Shown piece after piece: positions 59,339-64,000 of a DNA stretch of 64,000 bases (position 1 is the stretch's first letter; each line of letters begins with the position of its first letter). Made by a program: the position numbers and the translations under genes. The notes under the pieces are model-generated. The model had not been told where the DNA came from, did not search any database, and saw only the letters and a program-made list of their open reading frames with translations. Source of the stretch: Piezodorus guildinii (taxonomy: Eukaryota > Arthropoda > Insecta > Hemiptera > Pentatomidae); the NCBI GenBank assembly GCA_023052935.1, contig CM041294.1, positions 82,694,974 through 82,758,973 of the forward strand, in the 5' to 3' direction.

Positions 59339-59974
59339 CACTGTTGGATTGCTTTTCCTTCGAAGCCGAGCGAAGAGGGATTGGTATGGAGAATGATATT
59401 GGGACAATATTACAAAATACCCAGGAGTCAGCCACCAAACTGATGAATTATCTAAAAGACACATCAATATTTTCCAAAATTTAAAAAAAAAAAAAGTTCC
59501 TGTTTTTTATTTTTAATAATATTATTATTTATTATATTATTTTTAATAATATATGTATATTATTATTATTTATTATTATTATTTTTTATTTTATTTTTAT
59601 TTTTTATTTTTATTCTTTTCTTATATGTAGTTATCTTATATAATTGTTTGTATTTATGTATTTTTAGTGTATTATGTATTTTATTTTATTATGTATTTTG
59701 TGATTAGTATATTTGTATGTATTATTTTCGTATTGTATGTATTATTTCGTATATTATGTATAATGTTTGTATGGTATTTTATTATTTATCATGTATGTAT
59801 TATTATTAGTATATATGTATGTATTATTAGTATATATGTATGTATTATTAGTATATATGTATGTATTATTACTTTTATTATATTGTACCTGCATTATTAG
59901 TTTAGGGCTAAAATAACCTCTATGGTTGAAAAGCCTTTATGTTACAAATAAATAAATAAATAAAATAAATAAAA
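59339..59974 (+). mobile_element. LINE 3' end insertion with target-site duplication
   Basis: Bracketed by ATATCATGCATTTT at 59325-59338 and 59975-59988. It ends in (AAAT)n (59947-59974) after ctctatggttgaaaagcctttatg, a LINE-like 3' UTR. Most of the body is T/A-rich simple sequence, including a 21-bp minisatellite. No coding part survives. Confidence 0.65.
59793..59870. repeat. 21-bp minisatellite
   Basis: About 3.5 tandem copies of gtattattagtatatatgtat, nearly identical, within the LINE-like insertion. Confidence 0.8.
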
Positions 59975-60272
59975 ATATCATGCATTTTACACACGCGTGC
60001 AGCCACGGAATATTACACATCTATATTACTGTTTAATAACAGTATAAGCACTCAAAAACGAAAAATTGCATTAAAAAAATATTTTTGCACTTTCTCCTTT
60101 CTTTAGAGATCGAATTCTTTCAATTTATATAATTAGCTGTTATTTATCAATGCTAACAAGACGATATGCCTATTGTTTTAAATGTTCAAAATTAAAGGTA
60201 CTTTAGAGGAAGAAAATTTAAAATATCGGCATTTAAGCCCTGTCAGACTATTTCAATCAGAATGAAACCTAC

Positions 60273-60986
60273 GCCATGGCTCTCAAGACCAGTGACGCGG
60301 CTGAATGAGAGGCGCTGGGATATTCTGGCATTGTGCCTCGACATCCACTAGTGGATCTCGAGGTTTGATTCAGTGATCCCAGGGGCAGTTTGTATATCTT
60401 GTAAATAGGTATGAATGTGATCAAGATTGTTATTATTATTTTCGTTATAATATTTATTTAATTTTGTGTATACCTATTTTTTAATTTGTTTAATCTTTAT
60501 TAATTTTTGTTTTTTTAACTTTATTTACAATGTACATGTGGGATGAATGATTTATTCTATCTGTAAAACTGATTGCCCCAGAAGGTGGCAGATTGTATTA
60601 TCTCTTAATAAAATAAATTTAAAAAAATTAATAATCTTTTTACATGATAGTTTTGATAGAAATATAAAATATTTTAAGAAGAAAGAGAAAATCCAGCATT
60701 CCCTTGCTACTCCTACGTGACCTAAAACAAGCTCTATGAGTGGTTTCCAGTAAAAGAAAAAAAGTAGGTGATATGGCCGTCATATTGATTTGACCAGACC
60801 TGACAAGACACGAGTCAAAGTTGTTCCTTGATGTCAAACATAAAATACGACAGAAATTTCTCGATTCCGAGAACATTCAATTTTTCCTCTCCCTCCATGA
60901 ATATAAAGCTTCTTGACCTTCGGTATTGGGAAAGTAATAACAACAGTATAAGGTTGCTTTTTATTTACAAATTGTAAGTTTTATAA
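60273..60986. other. Unassigned stretch, possible retroelement 3' region
   Basis: A GC-richer start (60275-60390, with the palindrome-like catccactagtggatctcgagg) is followed by AT-rich sequence ending in cttaataaaataaattta at 60603. The order resembles a LINE 3' UTR. 60640-60876 has a minus open frame of 78 codons with no recognisable domain. Confidence 0.35.
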
Positions 60987-61145
60987 AACATCTGGTGCGA
61001 TGTGCGCATCATACTACTTTCTCTTACCTCTATACTTGAAATCAATTTTATATGAATAAGTATATATTCAATTAATTTAGAAATTTTAATTATTTTCCAT
61101 TGAAAAATTCAGTACTATTACATGATATAATATGATACTAAAGTT
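60987..61145 (-). repeat. Family A 3' end fragment (A8)
   Basis: acatctggtgcgatgtgcgcatcatactactttctcttacctc is the family A right end on the minus strand. It abuts the next full copy head to head. Confidence 0.6.
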
Positions 61146-61151
61146 CATGTA

Positions 61152-61910
61152 TTTTTACTTTCGCTTACTTATATATAAAATATGTAGTAAGGGAAAGTAT
61201 TGCGATCGTGAACATTTTCCAATTCCAGTTTTCAACGGAAATACGCGGTTTGGGGTCCCCTGAGTCTAAATAACTAAATTACGCAAAAAGATGTGTGTGT
61301 GACAATAATTCACCCCAGATGTTCCAGCAACTTTTTCATCAAAATCAGCTAATCAGGAGAACCACTTCATACCATAAATTTTGGACATTATTACGATTTT
61401 CTCAAAAACGGCTCAAACGATTTTCATTAAACTCATTATATCAATGTAAAATTTATAATGGGCTTTAATATCATGTAGGTTTCTTTCTATTGAAACAGTC
61501 TGACAGAGCCTAATTTCCGATATTTTAAATTTGCTTTCTCTAAAGTAACTTTAATTTTGTACATTTCAAAAAATTAGGCACATAATCTTCTTAGCATTGA
61601 TAAATAACAGCAAAATATGCAAGTTGATCGAATTTGATATATAACAAAAAGAGAGAAGTGCAAATATATTTTTTTATGCAATTTTTGTGTAAACAGATGT
61701 ATAATATACTGTTGGATAGCTTAAAATTTTAGAAAAAATATTATCTAATACATGGAATTGTAAAAGTTAATGGAGAATGATGAAAAACCGATGAAACTAA
61801 TTAATTCTTTAACACTTTATTTGTATCTTTAAATGTATTTAAAAATTCTTAAGTTAATTTTAACAACGGAGGTAAGTGAAAGTCGTGTGTTGCCCGTACC
61901 AGATTTTTTT
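61152..61910 (+). mobile_element. Family A repeat (A9)
   Basis: Left TTTTTACTTTCGCTTACTT, right GGAGGTAAGTGAAAGT (61868-61883) followed by cgtgtgttgc and accagattttt. Internal blocks match A1 closely (ttgcgatcgtgaac, cctgagtctaaataac, gattttctcaaaaacggctc). Confidence 0.75.
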
Positions 61911-62479
61911 TTTTATATTTTAATATGAAGATAATTACATGTTAAATTGAAACCTTCCTTTCGTTCCCGTAATATCCGTTCACGACCTTCTGATCACTAA
62001 ATAACTTCTCATCGATCCACAGCATTCGACAGATCATTCTTAATCCGATTCGCATCTCTGTGGAAACCCATTCCTTCTAATATCCGAGACTCCCAAACTC
62101 TTTCAATATTTAAATCCCGTCTATTGAGTCATTTCCTGTCAATTCCATTCCTACATAATCCCAATTAGATGCTAATTTCAGAGAAAATCAACAAATAATG
62201 AAGACAGATAGGTTTATTTACTTATTGAATTTTCATTTTCATGGGCACATTCTGCAGCAAATGTTATTTGAAAAGATTATCTTTTCAAAGATATAAGATT
62301 AATCATATATCATTTTATAAACATTCTAAAGCATTGTGATATCTTTTTTTTTTTTAAACTGTGATTGTTTAATTTTTATTTTTTAATGTTATATTTTTTA
62401 TTATATATTATTCTCTGTTCTCATTTTAACATACATTTTTTTTTTTTTAATTATTATTGAATATCTTTATCTACAGTCT

Positions 62480-62625
62480 ACAGGATAAATAACGGTTACG
62501 CGATTCAATGTATCTAGGAAGTATAAATGGGGAAAGTGATATCATTAAGTACCATATAGAGAAGCTTTTCCAAGGGAACTACTGTCAGTTATGGCTCCCA
62601 AAGGGACTAAATGCCGAGTAGTTCA
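62480..62625 (+). pseudogene. Weak LINE RT relic
   Basis: The frame MYLGSINGESDIIKYHIEKL near 62509-62570 resembles the FKYLGSxIxxESDI...I.RI step of RTE-type RT. The overlapping 61-codon frame at 62591 has no recognisable domain. Confidence 0.35.
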
Positions 62626-62786
62626 TGAAAGGAATAATGTCGGAGCTTTTATTCTAACTCCATTTCAGAAGAAAGTGGAATTAATTGTACAGGTTATTTT
62701 CCCACAAAATAAATTGTTCGGAAAATGGATTTCAAATATAGCGAGAGAGAAACCTCTATTAGCTGGTGAGATATAATTGTAATAAT

Positions 62787-63385
62787 TATTACTTTCACTT
62801 ACTATTTATAGTAAGGAAAAGTATTGCGATCGTGAAAATTTTCGAATTCCAGTTTTCGACGGAAATACACAGTTTTAGGGTCTTCTGAGTTCAAATGACC
62901 AAGTCCCGAAAAAAGGTGTGTGTGTGTGTGTGTTGGTAAGTCTAGCGCAAAAACCATTAGTCGTAGGGAACTGAAAATTCATATTTAAGACAACTATACG
63001 CCCGAGACGTGACAAACCTTTTTCACTAAAATCACTAAACGGAAGTCCAACTTCATCATATGCATTTAGCACATTTTTACGATTTTCTCAAAAACGGCTC
63101 TAACGATTTTGATTAAACTCTCTATATCGATGTAAAATTTAATATGCTTTAATATCATGTAAGTTTTATTCTGATTGAAATAGTCTGATGGGGCTTAAAT
63201 GCAGATATTTTTAATTTTCTTCCTCTAAATTATCTTTAATTTTGCAGGTTTAAAAAAATTAGGCACATCATCTTATTAGAATTGATAAATAACGCCTAAA
63301 TATGCAAGTTGAGCTAATCTGATTCACAACTAAAGGAGAAAAGACCTAAAATAGTTCTTTATGCAAAACTTTCACCGCATGGCCG
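62787..63385 (+). mobile_element. Family A repeat (A10), 3'-truncated
   Basis: ACTTTCACTTACT at 62791, all 5' and middle blocks with a TG run at 62916-62932. Sequence identity to A1 stops near 63385, before the right inverted repeat. Confidence 0.7.
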
Positions 63386-63389
63386 CTTG

Positions 63390-63743
63390 ACGGCGCTGTC
63401 ATCAGACGTCCGCTTTTGGCGGGACAGTCCCGATTTTTCAATATTTGTCCCGCGTACCGCGACGTTTTATAAAAGTCCCGACTTTTACAATTAAGTTTAA
63501 TTCTATATTTCCAGTTACATTGTATTTATATCTCAGATGATACACTTCGTGTTCGTACTGCATGCTTGCAAGCTAATTAAACAAATAAATATTCCAAATC
63601 TGTTAATGACCATTGAAAATTAAGGTAAGTAATTTATTTATATATTTCATAAATACATAAATTGTCTAAAACTCAGCTTAAAATACTCGTAGTCTTCATA
63701 TTTTATATTGATGACAAAAATTATATCACCGACCTTAACCTAA
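63390..63743 (-). repeat. Fragment of the hAT-type element, reverse orientation
   Basis: cttttggcgggacagtcccgattttt, ttgtcccgcg.accgcgacgtttt and the catttttgtcatcaatata-like block mirror 55080-55505. The terminal inverted repeat is degraded and the copy ends abruptly at the hairpin starting at 63746. Confidence 0.65.
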
Positions 63744-63745
63744 GA

Positions 63746-63930
63746 AAGCTCCAAGCTCCCGAGATCAGCCTTAACGCAATCCTCCCATCTCCGCTTCGGC
63801 CTACCTTTCTGACGCCTACCAGTCGGATCAGCAAAGTTGGTATTTGCTGATCCGACTGGTAGGCGTCCGAAAGGTAGGCCGAAGCGGAGATGGGAGGATT
63901 GCGTTAAGGCTGATCTCGGGAGCTTGGGCT
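63746..63930. repeat. Large near-perfect hairpin (about 88-bp arms)
   Basis: The left arm ends ggatcagcaaa (63826-63835) and the right arm begins tttgctgatcc (63843-63853), with only 7 bp between. The arms differ by one base (tctgacgcct against tcggacgcct) plus an indel at the outer end. The right arm reads as RTE coding sequence; the left is its inverted duplicate. Confidence 0.9.
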
Positions 63931-64000
63931 TGAATGGTGAACATTGGACGAGTCTGTGTAGGCGGAATTTGGTGGTATCGGCATCGAACCTTCGGGTTCG
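63843..64000 (+). pseudogene. RTE-like ORF2 C-terminal fragment, running off the window
   Basis: Plus frame FADPTGRRPKGRPKRRWEDC, then VKADLGSLGLNGEHWTSLC. It matches the GRPRxRWEDxVxxDLxxLGxxxW end of RTE/Jockey-type proteins. Incomplete at 64000. Confidence 0.65.

Larger units (their letters stand above)
59085..60272. mobile_element. Family A copy in fold-back arrangement, split by a LINE insertion (A7)
   Basis: The left part (59085-59338, plus) has the 5' blocks: aaatattgcgaac, ccctctgagtccaaatgacc, TG run, catcaaaatcgg. The right part (from about 60005, minus) has the 3' half: atctatattactg, aaaggtactttagagg, atttaagccctgtcag, catgtag-like end. A 636-bp insertion at 59339-59974 lies between. 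Confidence 0.55.

Noticed and set aside
59667..59900. 77-codon Tyr/Ile/Cys-rich open frame
   Set aside because: It is a translation of the 21-bp minisatellite and surrounding TTA-rich simple sequence.
1..64000. CRISPR array, bacterial operon or prophage
   Set aside because: No regularly spaced repeats, no bacterial gene layout; spliced host genes and LINEs show eukaryotic DNA throughout.

Overview
This is a window of AT-rich eukaryotic nuclear DNA, most likely from an insect. The evidence is spliced protein-coding genes with GT-AG introns, a dense load of non-LTR retrotransposons (I-, Jockey/CR1-, RTE- and R1-like), mariner and hAT-type DNA elements, and two tRNA-derived SINE families. I favour a hemipteran-like or other hemimetabolous insect, but the sequence does not settle the order.

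Three host genes can be reconstructed end to end. (1) A beta-ureidopropionase (UPB1/pyd3 orthologue) lies on the minus strand at 33511..20366 in nine exons, with all splice phases closing on a 383-residue protein. (2) Ribosomal protein eS25 (RpS25) lies on the minus strand at 39527..36773 in four exons, 119 residues; its first coding exon is only the ATG, and one intron must use a GC donor. (3) A four-pass membrane protein resembling the ciliary transition-zone protein TMEM237 lies on the plus strand at 40112..54029 in seven exons, 346 residues. RpS25 and the TMEM237-like gene are divergent, sharing a 584-bp interval with an X-box-like site (RFX target) in front of the TMEM237-like start. A fourth gene is seen only as its last two exons (12197..15101, plus) and encodes a basic, Ser/Thr/Pro-rich tail with a Cys-rich end that I do not recognise.

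The rest is mobile DNA and its debris. 1..11955: retrotransposon fragments around a full-length 5.9-kb I-like LINE (3489..9370) flanked by a 12-bp target duplication and disabled by one stop and one frameshift. 12197..15101: the partial gene. 15102..20300: Jockey-like fragments and a mariner relic. 20366..33511: the pyd3 gene, with a CR1/Jockey-like element, a recent RTE insertion, an R1 fragment and SINEs in its introns. 36773..39527: RpS25. 40112..54029: the TMEM237-like gene, with an unusual 2.7-kb inverted-plus-tandem duplication, SINEs and LINE pieces in its introns. 54462..64000: a hAT-type non-autonomous element, many copies of a repeat called family A here, and a near-perfect hairpin made from an RTE 3' end.

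Family A (at least nine pieces, about 0.7-1.0 kb) carries 14-bp terminal inverted repeats whose outward strand contains a consensus 5' splice site at both ends. Jockey-like copies share a small 3'-terminal GGGAC/GTCCC hairpin placed immediately before an AATAAA-like tail. All family assignments come from reading motifs by eye; no database search was run.
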